Assembly (NCBI RefSeq): GCF_000332035.1
Contig: NZ_ALVY01000188.1
Span: 1 to 33,173, forward strand
Direction of reading: 5' to 3'
DNA length: 33,173 nt
DNA from: Gloeocapsa sp. PCC 73106
GTDB lineage: Bacteria; Cyanobacteriota; Cyanobacteriia; Cyanobacteriales; Gloeocapsaceae
The notes beneath the pieces are model-generated. The model searched no databases and was not told where the DNA came from. It was given only the letters and a program-made list of their open reading frames with translations. Shown one piece after another: positions 7,631-16,474 of this stretch. A program made the position numbers and the translations under genes. Position 1 is the stretch's first letter, and the number at the start of each line of letters is the position of its first letter.

Positions 7631-8602
7631 TCATGTATCTAACTCTACTGTTTCATTCTGCCAATGTTTAACACAAGGTTCGAAAGTAATTAAATCTTCG
7701 ATATTAACTTGCATAGTATGACAAATTTGGTCTAATGGTAAATCATTGGCGTCATAACCGAAGGGATTTTCAATCTCAATGCCGATTTCTTCAATCCCAA
7801 ATACCGTAAAACTAATTAAAGCTACAAAAGGTCCAGTAAACCAAACTAACTCCTCAACAACTTGAAAAGGTAAACTCAAGCAGTAAATAAGTAATAATTG
7901 TCTCAAGTGAATTGAATAAGCCATAGGTAGAGGGGTCCTAATGATTCTTTCGCATCCTCCTAAACAATCGACCAGAATATTAATAAGTTTTTGCATCGCC
8001 ACCAATTGATAAGCACTTAGCTTGTCATTTTCAGATTGTTTTTGTAAATAATCAGCTAACCAGAAAGCTATTTCTAAAGGCGGATGATTCATAGTTTTTA
8101 GACGTTGAAACCAGGAATCGGGCATCAAATCAGCCAACTCTTGATTAACTTCTTCTGAACGTAAATGTAACTTAGTAGCGATCGCAAAAGCCACTAATAA
8201 GCGCAGAGCTTTAATTTTCTGTATTCTATCTTCTGGTTTAGTTTCAGTAATACAAACCCAGATACCTCTAGCCAAATTACGTACCGTATTAACCAAAGTT
8301 CCCCAGAGTTTACGTCCTTCCCAAAAGCGATCGTAAGCGGTATTAGTACGAAAAACCAAAAGCAAACCCAAAACGATACTGGGAACTAAACTACTGAGAA
8401 TATCTAGAGAAACCTGTTTATAACCAAAATAGTATATAGCAGAAATTACCCAAGCAAATAAACCACAAAAAATCACCCTAGGTAAGATCGCAGGAATTAC
8501 CGAACCTTTTAAAGTTAGTAGCAATTTAAACCAATTACGTTTATTAGCATAACTAGTGTGTATTAATTTAGTAGCACTAATGAAAAAGCGATCGCGACCC
8601 AT
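7631..8602 (-). CDS. Bestrophin-family anion channel-like membrane protein
   Basis: The 323-aa length and sequence fit bacterial bestrophins (UPF0187/YneE). Hydrophobic segments appear at about residues 36-60 and 70-84. The family signature FRTNTAYDRFWEGRKLWG follows at about 83-100, with a second pair of hydrophobic segments near 230-270. The ending GYDANDLPLD near 283-292 is the family's conserved C-terminal motif. Bestrophins form pentameric pores for chloride or other anions; some in algae carry bicarbonate in thylakoids. A role in ion balance or inorganic carbon handling is plausible but not shown. It starts at ATG 8600-8602 near the GCGATCGC site inside its first codons. It is separated from the carotenoid oxygenase gene by that gene's terminator. 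Confidence 0.88.
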   Translation of the reverse strand: MGRDRFFISATKLIHTSYANKRNWFKLLLTLKGSVIPAILPRVIFCGLFAWVISAIYYFGYKQVSLDILSSLVPSIVLGLLLVFRTNTAYDRFWEGRKLWGTLVNTVRNLARGIWVCITETKPEDRIQKIKALRLLVAFAIATKLHLRSEEVNQELADLMPDSWFQRLKTMNHPPLEIAFWLADYLQKQSENDKLSAYQLVAMQKLINILVDCLGGCERIIRTPLPMAYSIHLRQLLLIYCLSLPFQVVEELVWFTGPFVALISFTVFGIEEIGIEIENPFGYDANDLPLDQICHTMQVNIEDLITFEPCVKHWQNETVELDT

Positions 8603-8619
8603 AACTCCTCCTCAGTAAC

Positions 8620-8644
8620 AAAAAAAGGCGCACCATTTGCGCCT
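8620..8644 (-). terminator. Rho-independent terminator after the carotenoid oxygenase gene
   Basis: AGGCGCA (8626-8632) and TGCGCCT (8638-8644) make a 7-bp GC-rich stem with a 5-base loop. Seven A residues at 8620-8626 provide the T-run on the minus strand. It begins 13 bases beyond the stop codon at 8658. Confidence 0.88.
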
Positions 8645-8657
8645 CAGACAAACATTC

Positions 8658-10115
8658 TTAGAAAATACTCTCGGTCCAACTCCCATGTAAACCGTAAGGA
8701 ATATGGTGTTTAAGCTGTAAACAAGCCTGAAGTTGTAGAGTTTCCCCATCTAGAATTACCAAATCGGAAGCATCTCTAGCAGCATTATAGACGAGAGTCA
8801 GAACCCAACCGTGATCTTCCCTCGTTCCTCCAGGTTGAGGGACAAAAATCGGTTCACCTGCAAAACCACGAGGTGCAAAAGAATGTAATAAGCGATCGCC
8901 CGTTAATTGGTCAATTTTAAAAATAGCTTGTAGGGGTGCGTTTTCTGTAGCATGATGTGCAGCACCTAGGTAGAGATAGCGGTAGGAACGTCCAGTGAGA
9001 TCGCTCTTTAGAGTAGGGAACTCGCAACAACGACTTTCTAGTATAGTACTCGTGACTTTTTCCCCATCTAAATCTAGCTCAAAACGCCATAACTGTCCAG
9101 GGGACAAACTCTCGAAATCCACACCTTGGTAACTACTAGTTGGATCTATTTGAGGTAAAGATTTATAGCAAATCGAATCTAAATAGATGCGATTATTACT
9201 CTCAAAAGCGTTAGCGTGGTGGAATACAAAACCCGCCTTTACTTCCAACACCTTGACTAAATCATAAGGAGGTTTGCGGGAAATAATCAGTATCCGGGTA
9301 GGGCGATCGGGATGATAATTCACGCATTCTCCAGCACCCTTTAAACCCAGTACGTAAGGAATAGGGTTATAAGTTACTGCATTTTGTAGAAACAAGCAAT
9401 AATTGGGAGTAATCGCGAAATCGTGGATAAAGGCAAACCCTGGGGTAATATGCTCATGATGGCGTAGTAACTTTCCTACGGGACTCAACTCATATACCAC
9501 AATTTTCGTAGATAAACCGGGTTTAATCGCAAAATTTACCAAACAGGGTTGACCACCATCCAACTCACAATTAGGATCAATGCAGGGATGAGCCGAAAAA
9601 GCGTCACCAGGTTTAAGGATACCATCGAGATAGTCTATACCCAGAGTCTCTAAAGTCCGAGGATCCAAGCGATAGGGTTCGGCGGCTTCCCACAGAGCGA
9701 GTAATTTACCACCCCAATAGATAATATTGGTATTAGCGATATTTTTGAGTTTTAAATCCAACAAATTACCCAGCCATCCCCCGGGTTTTTGGGTTCCAAA
9801 TACACCCCGGTACAGGATTTTACCCGTTTTTTGTTCTTGAACATACCCCTGGGTTTTAACAAAAGCACTGCGAAAATGGGCTTGTCCCTCATTAAAGCTA
9901 AACGATGAGACCATCCCATCTCCATCAAAAGGATGACGGATCGCTATTCCATTGATATCGAGTAAACCTGGACCATTGCGAAATAGGGTTCCTTTTAATT
10001 CGGTGGGAATGGTTCCAATAATATCAGTGATAGAGTAGTCGTATTCTTGAGGTTGGGATTGATAACCTTGCAACCAATCTTCACGGTTGTAAGATTTTTC
10101 CTGGATAGTCTGCAT
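8658..10115 (-). CDS. Carotenoid (apocarotenoid) cleavage oxygenase
   Basis: Non-heme iron dioxygenase of the RPE65/CCD family, 485 aa, the usual length. The four iron-binding histidines are in place: His176 (FSAHPCID), His231 (FIHDFAIT), His299 or His300 (FHHANAFE) and His477 near the C-terminus (GLHGSW). Conserved acidic residues appear at WEAAEP (142-147), CCEFP (363-367) and GEP (420-422). The closest characterised relatives I know are cyanobacterial apocarotenoid 15,15'-oxygenases, which cut beta-apocarotenals to retinal. Other family members cut intact carotenoids, so the substrate remains open. It lies 7 bases after the FBT transporter gene and ends in its own terminator, so the two form an operon. 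Confidence 0.92.
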   Translation of the reverse strand: MQTIQEKSYNREDWLQGYQSQPQEYDYSITDIIGTIPTELKGTLFRNGPGLLDINGIAIRHPFDGDGMVSSFSFNEGQAHFRSAFVKTQGYVQEQKTGKILYRGVFGTQKPGGWLGNLLDLKLKNIANTNIIYWGGKLLALWEAAEPYRLDPRTLETLGIDYLDGILKPGDAFSAHPCIDPNCELDGGQPCLVNFAIKPGLSTKIVVYELSPVGKLLRHHEHITPGFAFIHDFAITPNYCLFLQNAVTYNPIPYVLGLKGAGECVNYHPDRPTRILIISRKPPYDLVKVLEVKAGFVFHHANAFESNNRIYLDSICYKSLPQIDPTSSYQGVDFESLSPGQLWRFELDLDGEKVTSTILESRCCEFPTLKSDLTGRSYRYLYLGAAHHATENAPLQAIFKIDQLTGDRLLHSFAPRGFAGEPIFVPQPGGTREDHGWVLTLVYNAARDASDLVILDGETLQLQACLQLKHHIPYGLHGSWTESIF

Positions 10116-10122
10116 GGTTTTA

Positions 10123-11508
10123 TTACTTATTATTGGATTTAATTAATTCAGGAAAGACATCGGGTAAAAAAGATTGTTCTCCCTCCCATACTTCAGCGGG
10201 GGGTAAAGATGGCTCATTTCCCAAAGGAGTATCCTGAGAAGGTAACCAACCCAAAAAGGGCAAAGGTAAGAGATTAGAGAGATTGGTGATGACCAGTAAT
10301 AACCAGAGTTTATCAAAGTTAGTCTCGGTAACCCCTAGTAAATGGGTCAGTAAAGCCCCGATTTCGTTGGATAGTAACCCCGACAGATTCATCACGGACA
10401 TCAATAAAGCAAAGAGAGTCGCTTCTACTCCAGGAGGACACAGACGCGCTGATAAGACAAGTATAGGCATAAAAGCGATTTGACCCATTACCGTCAACAC
10501 GAGGCTATCCCCCAAACTAAACCAATGATCATCGATACCGATCGCCCGGTTAGCGTGAGTGACTAACAACACCGCGGATAACCCTACTACCGAAGCTATC
10601 ACCGAAGTCCAACCCAAAATTATCCGAAAGGGTACATCTTTGAGATAATGCTGGTATAGCCAAATACCCAACAGAGTAGCAATACTTGTAACTAAACGTA
10701 CTCTACCGAGAAATTCCGGTTGAAAATCCAATTCATTGGTCAAAAAGAAGAAAAAAGCCGATTCAGCATTAGGTGTAGCTTGCCAAATAAAGATAAAAGC
10801 CGTCGGTAGCCAGATAGAGCGCTGACGCACAGCGGACCAAAGTTTTGAAACTCCCTGCTTTGGTTGTACCGTCACCTCTTGGGGTTGTTCGGAGATTAAA
10901 CCGGCGATCGCTGTGACAATTAAAGGAAAAATAGCGGTAATTTGAAAAATTGCTTGATTACTGAGTTGTTGTAGCAACCAGCCGCTCAAATAGGCAGTAA
11001 TTAACCCCCCTAATGCAGCACAACCCCAGCTTAAAGACTGGAGAGAACCGACCTTGGCTTGGGATTCACCCCTGGCTCTTTCTACTACCAGAGAGTCAGC
11101 GATAACATCAGCGATCGCCACCGAAATCGAAATCACCAACAGAGCGATCATCGCTGTTAAAGCCGAATGCGCCACCGTCGCTAAAGCTAACCAGCCGAGA
11201 GTTCCCAAGATACCCGACAAAACCAAATAAGAACGACGACGATAGCCAAATAAAGGTAGTGCGTCGGAAAGAAAACCAAAAAATGGTTTAATTACCCAGG
11301 GAAAAGCCGCTACCCCAGTTAAAGCTGCTACCTCTGCTGGAGTTAAGCCCAAATCATCCTTAAGAAAGAAGCTGACGGCTAACCTAGCTAACCCCAAAAT
11401 TCCCTGTACAAAATAAACGCACAGAAGAGCCAATAATTCTGGAGTCGGTTCGTTGCCAAAAAGAAGCCTCTCTTTAATCAATTTTTGCACTGAATTGTTA
11501 AAAAGCAT
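10123..11508 (-). CDS. Folate-biopterin transporter (FBT/BT1) family, major facilitator
   Basis: A 461-aa protein with about 12 hydrophobic segments. FBT-family hallmarks are visible: VYFVQGILGLARLAVSFFLK near residues 32-51, the loop GVAAFPWVIKPFFGFLSDALP (about 65-85), and YRRRSYL (about 88-94). Relatives in Synechocystis and plant plastids move folates, and kinetoplastid members carry biopterin and folate. In cyanobacteria these genes are numerous and many substrates are unknown. Co-transcription with a carotenoid oxygenase raises the possibility of a pterin or another small ligand, but nothing in the sequence decides it. Its start region faces the divergent glycosyltransferase gene at 11601. 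Confidence 0.88.
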   Translation of the reverse strand: MLFNNSVQKLIKERLLFGNEPTPELLALLCVYFVQGILGLARLAVSFFLKDDLGLTPAEVAALTGVAAFPWVIKPFFGFLSDALPLFGYRRRSYLVLSGILGTLGWLALATVAHSALTAMIALLVISISVAIADVIADSLVVERARGESQAKVGSLQSLSWGCAALGGLITAYLSGWLLQQLSNQAIFQITAIFPLIVTAIAGLISEQPQEVTVQPKQGVSKLWSAVRQRSIWLPTAFIFIWQATPNAESAFFFFLTNELDFQPEFLGRVRLVTSIATLLGIWLYQHYLKDVPFRIILGWTSVIASVVGLSAVLLVTHANRAIGIDDHWFSLGDSLVLTVMGQIAFMPILVLSARLCPPGVEATLFALLMSVMNLSGLLSNEIGALLTHLLGVTETNFDKLWLLLVITNLSNLLPLPFLGWLPSQDTPLGNEPSLPPAEVWEGEQSFLPDVFPELIKSNNK

Positions 11509-11600
11509 GAATATTTTTTAAGCTTTACAACAATGTTAGCAGAATCTAGCAGCTCTGAATTACTAAAATACAGAATAAAGTGACACTTGAAAAAAAGATC

Positions 11601-12866
11601 ATGACTCATTTTGGTATCATTTGCCCTGCAGAATCCGGTCATATCAACACCATGTTTCCCTTGGCGCAAGAACTGCAAAAGCGAGGACATCGCCTTACCC
11701 TGATTACTATGGTAGACGCACAAGCCAAAGCATTAGCCGCAGGATTAGAATTTAAACCAATTGGTGTGGATTTATTCCCTCTGGGTAAACTCACAGAAGA
11801 TCTAGCTGTCATGGGTAAACTCAGCGGCACAGAAGCACTCAAATACGCAGTACAATTCTTCAAAAATAATGCGATCGCTATTCTCATAGACGTGCCAAAA
11901 ATCATTGAAGAAGAGAATATAGAAGCACTGTTAATAGATCAAAGCTGTTCAGGAGGATCTACAGTTGCCGAATTACTCGGTGTTCCCTTTATCACTATAT
12001 GTAGTGCAGTAGTATTAAATCGAGAGGTCGGAGTGCCTCCTTTTAACACACTCTGGCCATATAGCCCTACCATTTGGGCGCGACTACGTAACCAAATCGG
12101 TTATAAGATACTTGATCGCCTTGCTCAACCCATTAGAGATGTAACTATCGAATATCGTCAACGGTGGAACTTACCCCAGCACACCGATATCAACCAAGCC
12201 TACTCACCCTTAGCTCAAATTAGTCAGCAACCCGCTGAATTCGAATTCCCTAGAGAAACACTCCCCCAGTGGTTTCATTTCACTGGTCCTTACCATTATT
12301 CTGCACCCAGAGAACCAGTTCCCTTTCCCTGGGAAAAACTTACACAACAACCCCTAATTTACGCCTCTATGGGGACTGTGCAAAATCGTCTTATAGAGGT
12401 ATTTGAGACAATCGCCTCTGCTTGCGTGGGATTAGACGCCCAATTAGTAATAACCTTAGGAGGTTCAACCGAATCTCTCCCAGAATTACCAGGAAATCCT
12501 CTGGTAGTAAGCTATGCTCCTCAACTAGAACTTCTACGAAAAGCAGCTTTGACTATTACTCATGCAGGTATGAACACAACCCTAGAATGTTTAACTAATG
12601 GAGTCCCCATGGTAGCGATTCCCATCGCCAACGATCAGCCAGGGATAGCCGCACGCATAGCTTGGACAGGAGTAGGGGAAGTCATACCTTTTAAAAAATT
12701 AACTTCTGAGAAGCTCAAAAAGGCGATTAGAAAAGTCCTAACAGAAGATCACTACAAAGCAAATGTACTAAGACTGCAACAAGCTATTCAAAAAGCAGGA
12801 GGAGTAAGTCAAGCAGCCGATATTATCGAAAAAGCTGTAACTACAGGTGAACCCGTTTTAGCATAA
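11601..12866 (+). CDS. GT1-family glycosyltransferase, CrtX-like
   Basis: UDP-sugar-dependent glycosyltransferase (MGT/UGT type). I use the ATG at 11601 (421 aa, MTHFGIICPAESGHINTMFP); a GTG at 11580 would only add MTLEKKI. The acceptor-side domain carries the GHINTMFPLA motif (about 13-22). The donor-side domain contains the family's C-terminal block, SYAPQLELLRKAALTITHAG (about 303-322), then GVPMVAIPIANDQPGIAAR with the sugar-binding Asp-Gln. Relatives include zeaxanthin glucosyltransferase CrtX and macrolide glucosyltransferases. The divergent carotenoid oxygenase operon next door makes a carotenoid or apocarotenoid acceptor attractive but unproven. No membrane segment is seen. Confidence 0.85.
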   Translation: MTHFGIICPAESGHINTMFPLAQELQKRGHRLTLITMVDAQAKALAAGLEFKPIGVDLFPLGKLTEDLAVMGKLSGTEALKYAVQFFKNNAIAILIDVPKIIEEENIEALLIDQSCSGGSTVAELLGVPFITICSAVVLNREVGVPPFNTLWPYSPTIWARLRNQIGYKILDRLAQPIRDVTIEYRQRWNLPQHTDINQAYSPLAQISQQPAEFEFPRETLPQWFHFTGPYHYSAPREPVPFPWEKLTQQPLIYASMGTVQNRLIEVFETIASACVGLDAQLVITLGGSTESLPELPGNPLVVSYAPQLELLRKAALTITHAGMNTTLECLTNGVPMVAIPIANDQPGIAARIAWTGVGEVIPFKKLTSEKLKKAIRKVLTEDHYKANVLRLQQAIQKAGGVSQAADIIEKAVTTGEPVLA

Positions 12867-12872
12867 ATAATC

Positions 12873-12893
12873 AAAATAGCAGTATTGTAAATA
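12873..12893 (+). promoter_or_regulatory. 21-bp motif upstream of the FkbM gene, shared with 13777-13797
   Basis: The motif is AAAATAGCAGTATT, one variable base (G here), then TAAATA. It ends 31 bases before the FkbM start codon. The same motif with a single change (C for G) ends 36 bases before the next gene. The TATTNTAAAT part resembles a -10 box and its flank, so these may be two related promoters or a shared regulator site. Confidence 0.45.
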
Positions 12894-12924
12894 CAACAAT
12901 TAGTTAACAAAGGATTCTTATCCT

Positions 12925-13752
12925 ATGTCAAATCCCATTCTAGAAACTCAACTTCCCGATGGTAGAACGATATTTTGTGTGCGGGAGCAAGAAGTACCTA
13001 TTCTTTACAAGCAGATTCAAGGCTATCTTAAATATCAAATCAAACTCCATCCAGGAGATACCGTATTTGATGTAGGGGCTAATATAGGTTTATTTAGCTT
13101 ATGGGCTTATCAAACCTGTCAGAATGATTTGCGTATATACGCCTTTGAACCTATTCCGGCTATTTTTAAAGTACTGCTAGCTAACGCTCAACGCTTCGAT
13201 CCAGAAAAAATCAAAGTATTTGACTGTGGACTTGCTGAGGAGTCTAAGAGTATAACATTCGCTTATCATCCTAACGCTACCATGCTCTCTACTGCTTATC
13301 CAGAAGATTCCTCAGAGTTAAAAGAGCAGATGAAACAAGCAGCAACTCGCAATATCAAATACGCAGGGGAAGCTTTTCGCTGGTTACGTTGGTTTCCCCC
13401 ATTTTTACGCAAGCTACTGATTAAAAATAGTTTAGAAAAAGCTTTTCAAGTCGAGTTGGTCACTTGTCAATTGAGAACTGTTTCTGACATTATCCGAGAG
13501 CAAAATATAGAGCGTATTGACTTGCTGAAGATAGATGCAGAAAAAAGCGAATTAAACGTGCTTTTGGGGATTGCAGCCCAAGATTGGCAAAAAATCCAAC
13601 AAGTCGTCGTAGAAGTTCATGATCTAGAGGGAAGATTGGACAAAATCACGACTTTGCTCAGAGAAAAGGGTTTGACGGAAATTAAAGTCGAACAAGAAGC
13701 AGTTTTAAATAATTCTAATATTTTCAATTTGTATGCTTGGCGGGGATTGTAA
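12925..13752 (+). CDS. FkbM-family methyltransferase
   Basis: SAM-dependent methyltransferase, 275 aa. Motif I appears as DTVFDVGANIGLFSLWA (about residues 45-61), the acidic end of the next strand as YAFEPIP (about 73-79), and the FkbM-typical later motif as IDLLKIDAEKSELNVLLGI (about 188-206). FkbM members methylate hydroxyl groups on polyketides, sugars and other small molecules. It follows the GT1 glycosyltransferase on the same strand with a 58-base gap, so it may modify a glycosylated product, but the intervening promoter-like motif at 12873 suggests separate control. The substrate is unknown. Confidence 0.88.
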   Translation: MSNPILETQLPDGRTIFCVREQEVPILYKQIQGYLKYQIKLHPGDTVFDVGANIGLFSLWAYQTCQNDLRIYAFEPIPAIFKVLLANAQRFDPEKIKVFDCGLAEESKSITFAYHPNATMLSTAYPEDSSELKEQMKQAATRNIKYAGEAFRWLRWFPPFLRKLLIKNSLEKAFQVELVTCQLRTVSDIIREQNIERIDLLKIDAEKSELNVLLGIAAQDWQKIQQVVVEVHDLEGRLDKITTLLREKGLTEIKVEQEAVLNNSNIFNLYAWRGL

Positions 13753-13776
13753 ATAAGTTGTTAAATTTTCAGGGGA

Positions 13777-13797
13777 AAAATAGCAGTATTCTAAATA
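13777..13797 (+). promoter_or_regulatory. 21-bp motif upstream of the universal stress protein gene
   Basis: Second copy of the motif described at 12873-12893, 20 of 21 bases identical, ending 36 bases before the start codon. The bases further out are not conserved (CAAC against AATC after the core), so the match is confined to the motif and is not a large duplication. Confidence 0.45.
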
Positions 13798-13833
13798 AAT
13801 CAGGAGACACAAACAAATAAGGTAAGAAGTGCG

Positions 13834-14679
13834 ATGATCAACAAGATTTTATACGCAAATTCTGGTAGTGGACACACCCAAGATATGCTGAAAGTCCTAC
13901 TGGATTTACCAGCGATCCAAAAAGCTAGCCTGACTCTATTACACGTGGTTCCACCTCAAGTTAGCAGCGAAGCTACTACGGAAAAATGGGCAGCAGGTGG
14001 TGAATTTCTTCAAAAAGAACTAAAACATCTCAATCTAGATATCAGTAAGGTTTCGATAATACTACGGCAGGGCGAACCTAAAGATACAGTCTGTCAAGTA
14101 GCTGAAGAAATAAACGCCGATTTGCTGATCATGGGTTCAAGAGGAATCAAAGGACTAGAGGCAATTTTAGGCAATTCCGTTAGTCAGTACGTATTTCAAT
14201 TGACCAATCGTCCCATGTTGCTCGTGAAAGATGATATCTACGTCAAAAAAATTAAACGCGTCATGGTCGCTTTAGATAAATCTAGCGCGGCCGCATATTG
14301 TCTAGATCTGGCTCTTGAGCTCTTGCGGGATTACCCAGAAGCCCAATTATATCTAGCTCGCGTTAACCCCGATTTGAAACCAGAATTGTTACCCCTATCT
14401 AAAACTGAGATCGAAAACAACCCCGTATTAGCCCCGGCGATCGCTAAAGCTAGACGTCTGGGAATTAACCCCAAAGCGATCGTTACCGGTGGAAAACCCG
14501 GGGAAAAAATCTGCGAACTAGCAGCAGAAAATAACATTGATCTATTAATGATTGGTTCCCCTGATCGCCGTCCCTCTATCGCCAAAACCCTACCAGATGT
14601 AGACCGTTTATTGGGTACATCCCTTTCGGACTATATCCGTGTTAATGCTACTTGTCCTGTGCTGTTAGCTCGCAGATAA
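13834..14679 (+). CDS. Tandem-domain universal stress protein (UspA family)
   Basis: Two Usp folds in 281 aa: residues 1 to about 133 and 140 to 281. The first domain ends with the nucleotide-binding pattern MGSRGIKG...LGNSVSQYV (about 100-120), close to the ATP-binding G-x2-G-x9-G-S consensus but one residue shorter. The second ends in IGSPDRRPS...GTSLSDYI, in which the second glycine of the motif is lost, so it may not bind ATP. Usp proteins help cells survive starvation and oxidative or light stress, usually by unknown mechanisms. The gene has its own upstream motif and a terminator after it. It is cytoplasmic, with no signal or membrane segment. Confidence 0.88.
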   Translation: MINKILYANSGSGHTQDMLKVLLDLPAIQKASLTLLHVVPPQVSSEATTEKWAAGGEFLQKELKHLNLDISKVSIILRQGEPKDTVCQVAEEINADLLIMGSRGIKGLEAILGNSVSQYVFQLTNRPMLLVKDDIYVKKIKRVMVALDKSSAAAYCLDLALELLRDYPEAQLYLARVNPDLKPELLPLSKTEIENNPVLAPAIAKARRLGINPKAIVTGGKPGEKICELAAENNIDLLMIGSPDRRPSIAKTLPDVDRLLGTSLSDYIRVNATCPVLLARR

Positions 14680-14681
14680 AT

Positions 14682-16058
<1,377 letters not shown>

Positions 16059-16066
16059 ATCTCAAT

Positions 16067-16088
16067 AGGGGAATTTATTTTCCCCTTT
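16067..16088 (+). terminator. Rho-independent terminator after ahcY
   Basis: AGGGGAA (16067-16073) and TTCCCCT (16080-16086) form a 7-bp stem with a 6-base loop, followed by TT. It lies 8 bases after the ahcY stop. Confidence 0.75.
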
Positions 16089-16149
16089 GATATTACATCG
16101 CTACGCTCAGGGGAAAGGGTAAGGGTTAGTTATCTTTAATTTATTCCTG

Positions 16150-16180
16150 GTTGGAAGTGGGAGGGAACCTTTGTTCCAAC
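16150..16180. other. Nested inverted repeat in the ahcY-mnmE gap
   Basis: GTTGGAA (16150-16156) and TTCCAAC (16174-16180) are perfect 7-bp arms. The 3' arm overlaps an alternative short hairpin, GGAAC/GTTCC, at about 16164-16177. There is no T-run and no ORF. It could be a structured transcript end or a small protein-binding dyad. Confidence 0.35.
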
Positions 16181-16291
16181 TGATTGCAAAAAAACATTTA
16201 ATATTTTAAATAATAATTTTAATAATTATAGTCCTTGCACTTTTGATTCCTATTTTTTAAATTACCCAACAGGGTTTTTACGAAACAGGGT

Positions 16292-16297
16292 TATAAT
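16292..16297 (+). promoter_or_regulatory. -10 box (TATAAT) of the small RNA
   Basis: A perfect TATAAT ends 7 bases before the first base of the structured RNA at about 16304. No good -35 hexamer lies 17 bases upstream. Instead there are two direct copies of AACAGGGTT (16268-16276 and 16284-16292), the second abutting the -10, which may bind an activator. Confidence 0.6.
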
Positions 16298-16303
16298 CAA
16301 TTT

Positions 16304-16384
16304 CAGATTTCCACCTCAAACAGGAGAACGAAATCTAAATAAGAATGCTCGTCTTCTTTTGAACGAGCTTAGAGACTTATTTTT
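16304..16384 (+). ncRNA. Small RNA of about 80 nt, Yfr2/Cyano-1-like
   Basis: Two consecutive hairpins follow the -10 box at 16292. Hairpin 1 has the perfect 7-bp stem AGATTTC (16305-16311) with GAAATCT (16330-16336). Its 18-base loop has CACCTCAAACAGGAG as its core, and CCT/AGG can extend the stem. Hairpin 2 begins at the next base: AAATAAG (16337-16343) pairs with CTTATTT (16376-16382), enclosing GCTCGT/ACGAGC (16347-16352, 16363-16368). It runs into a T-tract to 16384, giving a terminator. The Yfr2/Cyano-1 family in cyanobacteria is described as short abundant RNAs with a first hairpin displaying a conserved AAACAGG-type loop and a terminator hairpin. The match here is from memory of that architecture, not a covariance search. 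Confidence 0.55.
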
Positions 16385-16408
16385 CACCTATGTGTTTTTT
16401 TGCTGACT

Positions 16409-16462
16409 AAAAAAGGATTGCGATCGCCGATCAGAAGACATTCTGAATAATAAATCCTTTTT
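16409..16462 (-). terminator. Terminator of mnmE
   Basis: AAAAAGGATT (16410-16419) and AATCCTTTTT (16453-16462) form a 10-bp stem. The 33-base interior holds its own hairpin, TCAGAA/TTCTGA (16431-16446), and a GCGATCGC site. On the minus strand the stem ends in six T. It starts 12 bases past the mnmE stop. Confidence 0.75.
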
Positions 16463-16474
16463 GAATTATGAAGA

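Noticed and set aside
16345-16362. Mini-ORF ATG CTC GTC TTC TTT TGA within the small RNA
   Set aside because: It falls in the arms and loop of hairpin 2, and the AGGAG is 18 bases upstream, too far for initiation.
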